Assembly: GCA_023362775.1 (NCBI GenBank)
Contig: JALMGJ010000002.1
Span: 59,498,414 to 59,562,413, forward strand
Reading direction: 5' to 3'
Source of the DNA: Charina bottae
Taxonomy: Eukaryota; Chordata; Lepidosauria; Squamata; Charinaidae
DNA length: 64,000 nucleotides
Shown here: in pieces, positions 22,395 to 34,363 of the stretch
Position numbering within the stretch: the stretch's first letter is position 1
Layout: the number at the start of each line of letters is the position of its first letter
Position numbers and translations under genes: made by a program
The notes under the pieces: generated by a model
What the model was told of the DNA's origin: nothing
Seen by the model: the letters and a program-made list of their open reading frames with translations, nothing else
Databases searched by the model: none

Positions 22395-23133
22395 GATTTT
22401 CTTTCTCCCAACGAAGTATAAAACCCAAAGATGGTATCTTTATTTCACACATCCCCTTTATAATAATTTTCAACAGAGTACTTCTACTCATTGGTGAACA
22501 AGGGATGAGTACCTGTCACATTCAAATGTTTGTTGTTTCTCAGTAATTAGCACAGTGCTGGACAGGATTTTGCTGGTTCTTGAGTTATCATTAAAGATGG
22601 TATCTCTTCTTGAAGGGATGAAAACTCTCTTCCCTTACCTCCTATTAGATGTTTCCTAATAAGAAGAGTAGTTGCAGTAGAATTTGTGTTATGACTACTT
22701 TGATTGCACATTTTGTTAGTCTACCTGCCTTCTTATCTACAGTACCTGTTAGAAGAAGAACCCACTGTTTATTCTTGGGAGGAGAAAAAGGAAAGAGATC
22801 TTTGGCTAACTTTATTTCTTTCAGTGCTGAGCTAAAGAAAAGGAGTAGGAATTTCAGAGTTCTTTCTGTCCCCTTTGAGCACCATCCATCGATGGAAAGG
22901 TGTGATGTCAATTGAATAAAATAAAGAATTTGCAGCATGAGACATTTAATCTCAAGAAATACTGTTTATGTAATTGCTGTGGACATCCACACATATTTAC
23001 CCTTTCTGGTTCTCTATAAAATTTTCATTTTGCCCAATTTTTAAAGAAAACTGCCTGCATATTATACTTCATGTGGTTTAAATTATATACAGTAATTATG
23101 AGATGATGATGATGATGATGATAGCAGCAGCAG
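22395..23133. other. Intronic sequence, nothing recognised until a trinucleotide run
   Basis: Ends in (GAT)n(AGC)n at about 23103-23137, directly before the SINE. Confidence 0.5.
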
Positions 23134-23368
23134 CAGCCAGTTTGGTCTAGTGGTTAAGGTGCTGGGCTAGAAACCAGGAGACTGTGAGTTCTAGTCCCTC
23201 CTTAGGCATGGAAGCCGGCTGGGTGACCTTGGGCCAGTCACTCTCTCTCAGCCCAACTCACTTCACAGGGTTGTTGTGGGGACAATAGGAGGAGGAAGGA
23301 GTATTAGGCATGTTCGCCACCATGAGTTATTTATAAAAATAATAAAGGGATATAAAATAAATAAATAA
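23134..23368 (+). mobile_element. tRNA/CORE SINE with L2-like tail, full length
   Basis: The A box lies in GGTCTAGTGGTTAAGGTGC and GTTCTAGTCCC is the B box. The core is GCCGGCTGGGTGACCTTGG. The tail is CGCCACCATGAGTTATTTATAAA with (AATAAAT)n. This is the best uninterrupted reference for the copies at 18676 and 22010. Confidence 0.85.
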
Positions 23369-23936
23369 TTGCTCATGAAAACCTTTGGCAATAGCTCTTT
23401 TAAGGTCAGAGATGTAGAGGAAAAGGATCTTGATTGTGAAAACGTATGAGGCAAAATCACAGCAGCTGTATTATTTCCAAGGCTTAAGAACCTGAAGTCA
23501 TCCTCCAAACTCCTGTGCTGGAGGGATACTGGCTCTATTCTGAGAGAGATCAGAGTGATCAAGATTTTGAGAGGGCTAGTTCACTGGCTCCTGTCGGTCC
23601 TAAGCATATGACAAAATCTGGGAAATGGGTGGTGAGCAGCATTCAATGAGAGAGCCTATTCATAAAGCAAACCACAAACTAAGTTGAAAGGAGGTAAGAA
23701 ATCTGCTGATATTAGCATGGTAGTTGGAATGAATTAGTGGTCTTAAGGTCTCCCGATCTCCATAGATTTGTTAGACATCAAAAAGATAAATTAATACTGT
23801 TGCAGAACTTGATACTGCTAATATTATTGCAGCACTTAGTTCTCTGCTTATCATTTTCTGGTTTTATAAATCTATGCATCTGTGATGTATTCTGAATCTG
23901 TTGCTTCCAATCTCAGTGCTAGACTACTGTAGAGAG

Positions 23937-24282
23937 CAGCCTTTCTCAACCTTTTTACCCTGGAGGAGCCCTTTAAATAATGTTCAGGTCTCAGAGAATC
24001 CCTGCATAAAAATCTAAAAAAATACAAAAACATCACAATATAATTAACTCCTAACCAATACAATCCATGTTTTACGATGTTAACAACAACAGCAAAGGGG
24101 TACGCCGGCAGCTACATTATGACACGTAAAAATTCCCACCACTGTGAGTGCTAGCATTGTGCAGTGCACAAAGTCCCAAAAACCTATGTAGTTTTTTCCC
24201 CCCAAACATGATCTCTCTCAGAACCTGTAGCAACCTCTCACAGCACCCTAGGGCACCATGGAACCCCGGTTGAGGGAAGCTG
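23937..24282. mobile_element. hAT MITE, family B copy 2, diverged
   Basis: The termini CAGCCTTTCTCAACC / CGGTTGAGGGAAGCTG are flanked by gtagagag (23929-23936) and gtatagag (24283-24290), 7 of 8 matching. The ends match copy 1, but the middle differs. Confidence 0.75.
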
Positions 24283-24525
24283 GTATAGAGGTTGAGAGGA
24301 GGCTTAACAAATGATCCTGCTCATTCTGCTTGTTCTAGGGACTGAATTCTGTCTTGCAAAGTGCAGCTGAATAGTCAACAGAATGAAGGAGTGGGAGAAG
24401 CAGGATTCTGGGAATAGAAATGGGCTTCAGGTGATCTGCAGTAATGTGGAAGGTTGACACTGCCCTTCTGATGACTTACAGAAAACAGACAACAAACATT
24501 TTCCTAATGTTGTGGCAGTCTAGAA

Positions 24526-24794
24526 CAGGGTTTCTCAACCAGGGTTCCGTGGAACTCTAGGGTTCCACAAGAGGTCACTAGGGGTTCCCTGGGAGATCAC
24601 AATTTATTTAAAAAATTATTTCAAACTCGGGTAACTTCACATTAAAAAGGTCAGTTTCATTCTTAGTTTATATGAAACAAATATAATAATTTTGTAACTT
24701 CTGGCCTATATTTGAGCCTGAATGTGCAGGGGTTCCCCGAGGCCTGAAGAATATTTCAAGGGTTCCTCCAGGGTCAATAGATTGAGAAAGGCTG
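24526..24794. mobile_element. hAT MITE, family B copy 3, opposite orientation
   Basis: The termini CAGGGTTTCTCAACC / GATTGAGAAAGGCTG are flanked by gtctagaa (24518-24525) and gtcttgaa (24795-24802), 7 of 8 matching. Its reverse complement aligns along its length with copy 1 minus the nested SINE. Confidence 0.85.
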
Positions 24795-24802
24795 GTCTTG
24801 AA

Positions 24803-26234
24803 ACTCGCATGAATCTTTACAATAAACACCTGATAGAACTAAATTAAACAGTTCTTTTTTTTTTCTAATCCTCTTCCACTGAAATTCTTTGCAAATCATT
24901 GGGAGATAACAATATTTCATTATTCTCTAATATTCATGGAAGCAAATTTCACTGTTATCATTGGGATTTAGTTTCCTGTATGTATGCTTAGGATAACAGA
25001 TGAAACCACTGAATTACTCCCCAGAAAAGTATGTAGAACATTTCAGCATAAAGATAAGAAACATTTTTAGGTTTCTTTATGCTGTTGTTTAGCTTGTCTT
25101 CTATTTAGATGGTTAATGTATTCCTTGTTCTTTGCCATGCACAGCATACTTCATTAAATGCTCTTTATTTTTGCATTTAGTAGAATTAGTATAGTGTAGC
25201 ACATCAGTGACCTAAAAGAAAAAAACATAAATAAGCAGGTAACAGCTCCTAAGAAACGTATTCTCATTTTCAATTCTTTAGATGTGACTCTAAGCATAAC
25301 TTATGGAATGACAGCAAAAATGGACAGTGCAAGCAGTAGACTATGTATGCACAGATCTCCATGGCAAACATCTTTGCCTCTCTTTAGAGCTGGAAAAAAT
25401 AGAATTACATCTTCAGTAATAAATGTTGCAGAGTTGAGAAAGAAATATATAGATTTTATAACCTTTTTCCTTAGTTTTTAGGGCATTTTCATTTGCCGAG
25501 AGTCTCTGAAAGAGTCCCTAAATGCTTTTCCAACTATGCCCATGTTGCTTCTTTCTGTGTCTTATGTTCCAAGTTCTAACAGTCAACTTTCCTGATCAAA
25601 ATCCAATTATAGACAAAGGTGCCTTTCAAAACAATTTGTTACAGCTGAATGGAATTGCCAAAAGTAAGGTTAGAAAACCATCAGCACAAATGTGAGGCCT
25701 TTTCAGTGAGAACAGCTTTAGATTCAAATTGTATTTAGATCCTTTTTCATCTCTTCCAATGATCTGTAACAATAAAGATGTTGACTTCTCAGATTTATAA
25801 AGTTTTAATCCCTATCATAGGCATTGTTCATAGTCACTACAGCTAGATCCTATGCTTTGGGTGTTTTAAGTCATGGAAATTAAAAGAAAACCATGCATTG
25901 CATGGTATCTTTTATTATTGGTGGCTGTCTGAAAATTGTTTAAGTAAATTTAAATGAAAACAAAGCTGCAGTACTAAAATGCTGTCATGAGTTTGCTGGC
26001 ACGAGTAGTATTTTTACTTGAAAAGAATGAGCATCTTTCTACAAGAAATGTTAATAAACAATTGAGTAGAAGTCGTACATTTAAAATGATGGGTGGACAG
26101 CTCTGGATTCATAGGGCAAAATATGATTCATAGCACACACAGTGACACATATAGCCCTTGTAAGAAATACGTACCTTAAACCAAACACATTTTATCCTGG
26201 GATCACTCACCAGCTGTAGAGGGTAGCCAACAAG
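24803..26234. other. Intronic sequence, nothing recognised
   Basis: No gene or mobile element supported. Confidence 0.5.
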
Positions 26235-26525
26235 CCCAGGAAAAGACGCTCCCAACCTTTCGAAAAGATCTAAAGACCTGGTTCTGCCGGCTTGCCTGGG
26301 AGGGAAATGTTAACAGCTCCTCTTGGGGATGGCTGGTCCCATGAAGCCGCCTAGTATCACCATTTTAACATCTTGGATTTTATTTGGATTTTATATTATT
26401 TATTATATTGTAAATTTTCTATTTATGTTTTAACTGTTTTATTGTGAACCGCCCAGGGTCCCCGATGGGGGAGATGGGCGGTAATATAAATTTAATAAAA
26501 TAAAAAATAAATAAATAAAAATAAA
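26235..26525 (+). mobile_element. L2-like LINE 3' end
   Basis: AAGACCTGGTTCTGCCGGC, GGGGATGGCTGGTCCCATGA and GTGAACCGCCCAGGGTCCC are followed by a hairpin and an (AATAAA)n tail. It is nearly identical in layout to 5550-5816. Confidence 0.85.
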
Positions 26526-27343
26526 AGATGCAATTGCATTAAGGTGCTCCTGAGAAGTACCTTTAAATGCAATTGCATATGTTCCAAACCACATTTGGTC
26601 CTTTATAGCTAGATTTCTGCACAGCATTAAGTAACTATATTGAATGTATCTAGGAGTTGAAACATGGCAAACAGTATCAAGATTAGTACTGCAGGGTATA
26701 TGTATTTTTTTCCCTCCGAGTTGCAGTTCTGATCTCCCAACTACTGGAGGCTGAGCTTGATCTCCACCTTCTGTGTATGTAATATTTTTTTAAAGCCTAA
26801 AAGTCAATTCAGATTCAGTAAATACAAATTTTTTCATGGGTGGGACAAAAATAACCATTTAAACTTGCTAAACAGCCAACTGACAAGAGTTAAACTGTTG
26901 CAAAGAGGAGCTTTAATTACTGTAGGAGAGGTGATGTCTGTTCAGGAGGCCACAATTGCAACTTTTGATTGCGGAACTATAAACATTATACATCTATACA
27001 GTATACTACCATATATGTGTATAAATATTTTGCTACTAATTTTCCACTGATAGTAAGTCCAAAACTGGTGCCCATGAGTGGTGTGAAAATAGCTCTGGAT
27101 CTGAACAAACTGCATTGTTTTCTTGGTAGAAGCCTGGATTGGGCCCTTCTAGTTCCAACAGCCTGAAGCTGCCTTGCATGATTGTCCACCCCATGTTTTC
27201 AGTTAAGGTAAGGAGAATTCTGGAAAAAAAATGAAATCTGGCCTAAAATTCTAGTGAGTCTATCCCCAACTGTTTGTAGCTAATATGAACTGAGCAGGCT
27301 TGGCAATTGTTGGCTAATCTGACATTTTGCTGTTCTCAGTCTG
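26526..27343. other. Intronic sequence, nothing recognised
   Basis: No feature supported. Confidence 0.45.
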
Positions 27344-27355
27344 TTAGTAGTTCAT

Positions 27356-27572
27356 GTATTTGTGCCTTTGAGTCAGTGTTGACTCCTGGTGACTGGACAC
27401 GTCCCTGCAGTTTTCTCAGCAAGATTTCAGAAGTGGTTTGCCATTGCCTCCTTTCTAGGGCTGAGAGAGAGGGACTGGCCCAAGGTCACCCAGTTGGCTT
27501 TGTGCCTAAGGTAGGACTAGAAGTCACAATCACCCAGTTTCTAGCCTTAACCACTACACCAAGCTGGCTCTC
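27356..27572 (-). mobile_element. tRNA/CORE-like SINE, full length, minus strand
   Basis: The reverse complement has the head AGCTTGGTGTAGTGGTTAAGG and the core GCCAACTGGGTGACCTTGGG. The 3' end is GGAGTCAACACTGACTCAAAGGCAC. The exact 12-bp duplication ttagtagttcat lies at 27344-27355 and 27573-27584. It is the same subfamily as 3559 and 60530. Confidence 0.88.
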
Positions 27573-27711
27573 TTAGTAGTTCATAGGCACTATAAACTTG
27601 ATCATAGATTGAACATAACTTACAGTTTTATTCTATTATGCAACTATGGTAATATTTTGGATAAACGGATGTGCTATCATTTTTCAAAATTAAAACTCTG
27701 TAAAGAATTTT

Positions 27712-28075
27712 TGTTGCTTATTCGTTCAGTCGTTTCCGACTCTTTGTGACTTCATGGACCAGCCCACGCCAGAGCTTCCTGTCGGCCGTCACCATCCCCA
27801 GCTCCCCCATGGTTGAGTCCGTCACCTCCAGAATACCATCCATCCATCTTGCCCTTGGTTGGCCCCTCTTCCTTTTGCCTTCCACTTTCCCTAGCATCAG
27901 CTTCTTCTCCAGGGTATCCTGTCTTCTCATTATGTGGCCAAAGTACTTCAGTTTTGCCTTTAATATCATTCCCTCAAGTGAGCAGTCTGGCTTTATTTCC
28001 TGGAGTATGGACTGGTTTGATCTTCTTGCAGTCCAAGGCACTCTCAGAATTTTCCTCCAACACGAACAGAGCTTC
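27712..28075 (-). mobile_element. BovB (RTE) LINE 3' end, old copy
   Basis: The minus-strand frame contains PWTARRSNQSILQEI, LKYFGHIMRRQD and KRGQPRARWMDGI, the BovB C-terminal motifs. It also has the GGAAACGACTGAACGAATAAGC tail. It differs clearly from the 38 kb copy. Confidence 0.85.
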
Positions 28076-29478
28076 TCATTTCGCTTGGAACTTTCTTTGT
28101 ATTGTAACTTATAGGGAAAGTGTTTTCATACTCAACCCAGAATTTCTGTTTAGTATTTCAGAGGAAATGAGAAATCATTATGTATTTTATCTTGTTCCTT
28201 TTCCTTTGTCCAGCCCACGTATGAGAAGATGTTCTTTATCATGATTACTGTAAATAACACATAAACATACCTTACACGTTTTTAAAAAATATGTGCACGT
28301 AGAAACTTCTCTTGGGATGGATCTGGAGTAGCCACGTTGAACTTTAAAGCTGCTGTGGCTGTTTTGCAGCTTTGAGGAGCAGATGTAGAGAGGCACTTCA
28401 CTTGTACTGAAGAGCCTCATCAAATGATTTGGCTTAGTTTATAGCAGGAAAATACGCATAAAAATGCCTGTGAATTTCCATAGTGATTTTAAGAAAAAAA
28501 AACTGATACAATGGGATAAGCCATTAATGGTATATTTTACCAAGGTCTCTTGTGTGAAAAAGTTCTAATTTATATTGGAATGGGGGGGGGGTGTGACTTA
28601 ATTTTATTAGGAAATTTCATAAAACATGTTATATTTCCAGTTCAGGGACTTACAGTACATTGCCTTGTATTATGAAGTGCAGGTTTCCATTCCTACTTAG
28701 AGAAATGTCATGCCTTACCGTGAACCCAATACATTTGAAACTGCTTTAACCCTCAAAATAATAAAGGATTTATGGGGAAATGATGTGAGAATATATAAGA
28801 GAATTGATGCAAGGATGATGAATTTCTAGTGTCTTTCCTAACTTTCACCAGTAATATACTTTACGTTCTTAGTAGCATGTGACATATACTGTATATGTCA
28901 ATACTTCATAGTATTAAAATCAGCTTTACATCCTGATAGTGAACAGTAGAGCTGCAAATTTGTACTACTCATTGGAGCACATTGTCAACTCTCCCTTTCA
29001 ATGCTCTGTGGCTCAGGAATGGTAAAGAATGGGCATTTTTAGATTGCTGGAAGTTCAGCCTCGGTCAATGGTTGAAAGTTTGTGCCAAGAATACCTTCTA
29101 GTGAGATACCAACTTTTCTGGGATCTTGGACAGGCAAGTGACTCACACTAAATAACACACAATTTCCTATCTTTATCGATTACAATATAGCAAGGCTTTG
29201 TTTAAGCACACAGGCATACACCTTTCACTCCAACATACTCACCAAATTCACCAGAGTAACTGATCAAGGGACCTGAGGGGAATCAAGAAGACAGATTGTA
29301 ATCCATATGGCTTTGTGTACATGGGATCTAATCAGGTTGCTGTCTGGCCCTCTTGTTTTACAGCGTTGTTTTTTTTTAAACTCAGCTTACTCAGCTGTTC
29401 TATCATTGGTTGCTGTCATTGCTGGGCTAGGTAGGTTTCACTGCTTGATGTGCAATTTCCACCTAGTGACTGGCTTCC
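28076..29478. other. Intronic sequence, nothing recognised
   Basis: A poly-G run lies at about 28583-28591. No gene or element supported. Confidence 0.5.
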
Positions 29479-29494
29479 AGTCTAGACCAGTTTC

Positions 29495-29851
29495 TTTTTT
29501 TTTCAAAATTTTATTAGATTTTTAAATATACATAGTTAAAAGGGTGAAAATGAAAAAGAAATAGAAATACAAATCAAAGAAAGAAGTAAAAGTATATAGA
29601 AAAGTAAAAAAAGAAAGAAAGAAAAAAGATAAGGCATAGATATAGTCAACTTCTGATTTATCTCTGGTCTTAGTAGTTCAGAAAAAATTTTTTCTTACAT
29701 GCTAGTTCTATATATAACATACAAAAACATTTCCTGTCTAATATATCAATCCATATATATTTTAGTCTTCAAAACCCCAAATGAGCTTTGCTCCACCTGC
29801 ATGTTGCAAATAGTCCATTAATGGTTTCCATTCTTTAAGGTAGTAAAGAAT
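29495..29851 (-). mobile_element. L1 LINE 3' end, 5'-truncated, 16-bp duplication
   Basis: On the minus strand the last ORF2 codons (WKPLMDYLQHAGGAKLIWGF) are followed by a pyrimidine-rich 3' UTR, AATAAAATTTTG and a poly(A), seen as poly(T) at about 29495-29503. The exact 16-bp duplication agtctagaccagtttc lies at 29479-29494 and 29852-29867. This is a clean product of target-primed reverse transcription. Confidence 0.85.
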
Positions 29852-29867
29852 AGTCTAGACCAGTTTC

Positions 29868-32304
29868 AACCTTGGTCATTCACTGCTCTTCACCTGTTCA
29901 AGGCTGCATTCCTTACATTGTTTTGTAGCCTTTTGCTGTTTTTCTCAGACCATTGCCTATATGTCATGCTACTAAATTCAGACACAGTCCATAACAGTCT
30001 GCTTTGTTCATTCTGAGAATGTTTTCAGAATGAGGAAGGAAAAACGGCATGTGCAAATATCACAGTCTTGAACCTTGGTGAGCTTGCAATCCAAAGGCAT
30101 GTAATCCATCTAGGAGGAAAGAACCATGCTGAAGTCAAGATTTAGATGTTGGAATAAGAACAATATCACCCAACATTGGGTACAAAGGGATGAGTGGAAT
30201 AGATGTTGTACCAACATCAACCAGGATGCTTTGCAATCTCACCTTCCTTGTAGCATCTCAGAAGCTCTGTTCTAAAAGTTACTTAAGTCAGAGCATCATC
30301 CTTAAGAAAAGACTTTATTGAAAACCAGTGTTCCAGCTTTCAGGAGTTTGGCTCCTGGATGTAATTTTGCAAGATTCCGTGACATAATGGGAGTCCTGTC
30401 ATGTGGCAATGGGATTGACTTAAGTTCCTATATCAGTGGATCCCGTGGGGATAACAGCTTTCAAAGAGGTTCCATCTGACCCAGAATCCAGAGTCTTATA
30501 GAGCCTGTTTCATACCACATAAATCATTACTCTTAGGGGTATTCTTGAGTAGTCCTTGACAATTTCCCTATATCAATGGCAAATACAACTGTGATGCTAA
30601 TTGCATTTTTTAAACATATTACTTACATGTTTAAAGAATTGTGGAGGCAGGGAGAAAGAAGTTTAACCCTTCTTTCCTGCTGTGATCATGACAAATATCC
30701 CACAAAATATTCTCTTCTGACAGAAACAGGAGCTTTGGGAAGGAAGGACATTTAGGTGGGATTATATTTGGCTCTGCAGCTGCAATTTACTGTATATACT
30801 AAAAATATTCATTTATACAAGTAATGTATGTATGCTTAAAATCTTGATGCCATTGATATACTGTATATCTGTTGCAATAGATAGTTTACCACTGCATGCA
30901 GTTACAGTCTGTAAAAGTTCTGTATCTGACTCATAAAGTATATTATAACCATTATGTTTGTTCCTCAGTTCTATTGATCAGCAATTTTCTGCTTATCTAC
31001 AGTCAGCTTAATTACTATAGATGTCAGAATACTGATAACTATTTGATTACTCTTTGTTCTTTTCAAACAACATCTCCAATTCACAAGATAGGAATTCTTC
31101 CTCATCTCAGCAAATTGAATCTGACTTTAGCAGAGTTTGAGCAATGTTAACTTATAAAAGCAGGCAAGGTCCTCTGATAATATCACATCACTTTCTATTA
31201 GGTATGCATTTTGTCTTAAACCCCAGACATTAGGAAGATGAATATCTAATAAGAACATATGATTGGGTAGTTTTATTTATTTTTAATCTAAACATTCTTG
31301 GCATGGATACTTAAAAACTTTTGTATATTTTACACCAAATATCATGCCCCCAACATACATACAATTTTATGTATTAAAAAAGGGTCTCCATCAACCACAG
31401 AGGGAGTGATGTTTGGGACTCCTAATGGGTTCAGTGGAACAGGCATGCTGAATTAAGGCCCACAGAAGGCAGGGAAATTGCATGCATACCAACATGTACC
31501 CATAGACATCCGGAACTACAGAATAGAGTCATACATTGCTGAAAATACATTATCTCCAGACAAATAGCTAAAATGATTTAAGTGGTTTGCCACCTTGCTG
31601 ACCCCTTTCCCTAGCTGCCCTGGAGGTCTACTGGATGACAGCAAACTCTCATGCAAAAGGTTTCAGTTACAGTGGAGCGATTAATCTCAGGCTTTCTCTG
31701 CTGCTTCAGCCCATGAGCAATGAGGAGACGAGAGGGATATATTGCTGCCCCCTAATTGCTCACCCTGAAGGGCATTTGTCATCCCAAAGGGACTTGCCAT
31801 CTGTCCTTGTTAACATTTGTTTCCTGTAAGGTTAGCAAATTCAATGGTGTCAAAAGATAAAGGAGGTAAAGATAAACACTTAGTGGACTTAACAATTAAT
31901 TCAGTAATAGTTAATCTATCAGTGAGTTGACCCAGAATTTGAGCTTTGAGGTCAAGGGATGGGATGGGGTAGAGAGCTAATTCCAAAGAGCATCTAATTT
32001 TTTCATCACAATATCCTTTCTTCTATTCTGACACACTAACTCGCAAATGCATTTTTTTTTTAAATGGCATGATTTGAGAAGGGCTGTGGTGTCTTCCCTA
32101 GCTCCAAGCAACTTAAAAGTAATTGATGTGTCTGCTGCTGCTGCTGCTGCTGTGGCAGATTTTGCTTTTATTCCAGTTGTTTTCATCTCTTTTCCTTTAG
32201 GTGTAAATTTGTTTTAAATCAAGGGGAGAAGCAGAGAGTCTCGCAGAGCATAAGGAGCTGTAATCCTAAATCTCATTGTAATATTGCTCTTTCTATTCCT
32301 ACAG
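29868..32304 (+). other. CNTN4: Intron upstream of the CNTN4 exon, no repeats recognised
   Basis: 2.4 kb with no recognised transposon. It contains a short (CTG)n run at about 32130-32151 some 150 nt before the exon. I cannot point to any specific regulatory site. Confidence 0.5.
32284..32304 (+). promoter_or_regulatory. CNTN4: 3' splice site before the CNTN4 start-codon exon
   Basis: A pyrimidine-rich tract (TTGCTCTTTCTATTCCTACAG) ends at 32304. It implies at least one further 5' non-coding exon upstream of or outside this window, so the promoter is not here. Confidence 0.75.
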
Positions 32305-32448
32305 ATTAAAGATTGGATATAAGTTTTTAAAAAAAGCAGCATTCTAATCACTACATATTGGACGTGGGTCTCCTTTGACATCAGAAACTGAAAATGAGGT
32401 TGCCATGGGAACTGCTCGTACTGCAATCATTCATGTTGTGCCTTGCAG
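32305..32448 (+). CDS. CNTN4: Contactin-4 exon with start codon and signal peptide (CDS part 32394-32448)
   Basis: This is the only host coding exon found. A pyrimidine-rich tract ending in CAG at 32302-32304 forms a 3' splice site. It is followed by 89 nt of 5' UTR and an ATG at 32394. The 55 coding nt read MRLPWELLVLQSFMLCLA and end in a single G before a GTAATG donor (phase 1). This matches, as I recall it, the signal peptide of vertebrate contactin-4 with one I-to-M change; the basic N-terminus and hydrophobic core are typical. Contactin-4 is a GPI-anchored neuronal adhesion protein with six Ig and four FNIII domains. The next exon should begin by completing an Asp codon, and I did not see it in the remaining 31 kb, which fits the very long introns of this gene. 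Paralogues CNTN3 and CNTN6 have clearly different signal peptides. Confidence 0.9.
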
Positions 32449-32454
32449 GTAATG
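32449..32454 (+). promoter_or_regulatory. CNTN4: 5' splice donor of CNTN4 coding exon 1
   Basis: GCAG|GTAATG: a good donor in phase 1, which is the phase contactin genes use between the signal-peptide exon and the first Ig exon. Confidence 0.8.
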
Positions 32455-33720
32455 TGTCATTTTTAAAACTTTTTTTCTCATTTATTTCTGATTTTTAAAT
32501 GCCACTGTAATATTACACATTCATTCCAAAGGCCACTGTGCTTCATATGCCAATGATACAGCAGCAACAATAGCTGTCTTCCTGGCCTGCATTTAACTAA
32601 GGTGGTTGAGTGGATTCCACAATGCTTTTAACTTCTTCCTTTTAATATTGCTACTATTTTTCATGCTTAGGTTCAAGGTGCTTCAAAGTTCAACCATTCT
32701 CTTCTGCACATTTGTGTGTGTGTGTAAATTTAGTTTGTTGACAAAAACTATTCTTTCCCTCTCCCATGCTAAACATTCCATCTATAAGAAAGCACTTTTT
32801 GAAGATACTAGAGTTTGGGTGATTTTTATTACTTCTGATAGTGAATGGTACAACTACAAAGTGAATAATACAAATACAGAAATGGAATCCCTGATCGCTC
32901 TTTTCCATTAAATTGGCGGCTTTGTTTTTTCTCTCAGCTTCCATCTCCCCTTTTGTGTAAAGCTTCCCTGTTCTTGCATGTGTTTGATAGACACAAGGAT
33001 TTATTAAAATTTTAATATGCGGTATGCAGTTTTACATAATAAGGTGTGAGATCCACATGGTGGTCAGAACTGTTGATTCTTTAAGCTGCATTGGGTTTTT
33101 AAACTTCACTAAAGCAAGTCAAAACACTTTTTTTGGGAAATGGACTGAACTAATAGTGACAGGTATCTACAGCAAGCCAGGATTTCATTGAAAAGACGTT
33201 ACAGAGACACAATGCAAGCTCCATCTCATATGTATGTGCACATTGCATTGATGGAAATACAAAAGGGGCAGAGCTGACCACAATTTTGTCATCCCCCCCC
33301 CCCCCAGATCCCTATGTTAGTAATTGCTGGAATTACATACTGCACTATTACAGGAGAAGAATTGTGTTAGTTTATGGTGGCAAGAATATGGCACCGTGCA
33401 ATAATTTATGGTATTGCAGTTTCTAGTTATGTATGTAGTATATGAGATTTTCTACTCATCTTAGCTGAGCAATAGTTTCCTCAAGACCAATATTGAATCA
33501 GCAATGCATTTTCCAAGATACTTCATCAACTACATCAATTTTCTTCCAAGCAGTCATAATTCTCTTTACGTCAAGCAAGCAAGCCAGAATGTTTGAATGG
33601 AAAGATTGCACGAAAAGTTGATATTTGCTATAAAAAGCAAAGTTTTGAAAACTGAAGTTCTGTCAAGCAGCCCTATATAAGTAACAAGTGGCTGCTTCAT
33701 TGTTTATTTATCTGTAAGGC
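32449..33720 (+). other. CNTN4: Intron downstream of the CNTN4 exon, no repeats recognised
   Basis: 1.3 kb of unique-looking sequence with (GT)n near 32713 and a C-run at 33293-33305. The first Ig-domain exon is not seen here. Confidence 0.5.
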
Positions 33721-33728
33721 TAAGGTAA

Positions 33729-34067
33729 AGGGGCATGGTGGCTCTGCGGGTAAGACGCCAGGCTTGTCGATCGAAGATCGCAAGTTCGGAGGTTCGAATC
33801 CCTAGCCCCGCGTGACGGAGTGAGCTCCCGCACTCGCCCCAGCTCTTGCCAACCTAGCAATTCAAAAGCATGCAAATGCAAGTAGATGAATAGGTACCAC
33901 TTCGGTGGGAAGGTAACAGCGTTCCGCATGCGTCATGCCGGCCACATGACCACGGAAGTGGAAGTGTCTTCGGACAACACTGGCTCTTTGGTTAACAAAC
34001 GGAGATGAGCACCGGCCCCTACAATCGGACATGACTGCACAAATGTGCAGGGGGAACCTTTACCTTT
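33729..34067 (+). mobile_element. Sauria SINE, full length
   Basis: The head GGGGCATGGTGGCTCTGCGGG and B box GGTTCGAATCC are followed by the body GCATGCAAATGCAAGTAGATG. The tail is ATCGGACATGACTGCACAAA then AACCTTTACC. A likely 8-bp duplication (taaggtaa) lies at 33721-33728 and 34068-34075. Confidence 0.9.
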
Positions 34068-34134
34068 TAAGGTAATGAGGAAGAACTGGTTTTGTGCTAG
34101 CTTTCTTTCATTTTGTACTTAACAGTGTCTTCTC

Positions 34135-34216
34135 ACATAAGTATTTTGTTGTAAACCGCCCAGAGTCCCCCTTGGGGGAATTGGGTGGTGATAAATTTGA
34201 TTAAATAAATAAATAG
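34135..34216 (+). mobile_element. L2-like LINE 3' end (short)
   Basis: GTAAACCGCCCAGAGTCCCC, a hairpin, TTGGGTGGTGATAAATTTG and (AAATAAAT)n. Confidence 0.75.
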
Positions 34217-34318
34217 GCAATTTTTATATTTATATATATATTATATATATTTATATTTTTATAATATATATATATTTATATAATTATATTATATTATATT
34301 ATATTTATAATATATTAA

Positions 34319-34362
<44 letters not shown>
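34217..34362. repeat. AT-rich simple repeat with (AT)n
   Basis: TATATTTATAT-type repeats end in uninterrupted (AT)n at about 34326-34361. It follows the L2-like tail. Confidence 0.95.

Positions 34363-34363
<1 letters not shown>

Noticed and set aside
33724..33800. tRNA gene-like A and B boxes
   Set aside because: These are the tRNA-derived heads of SINEs with SINE bodies attached; no stand-alone cloverleaf with an acceptor stem was found.
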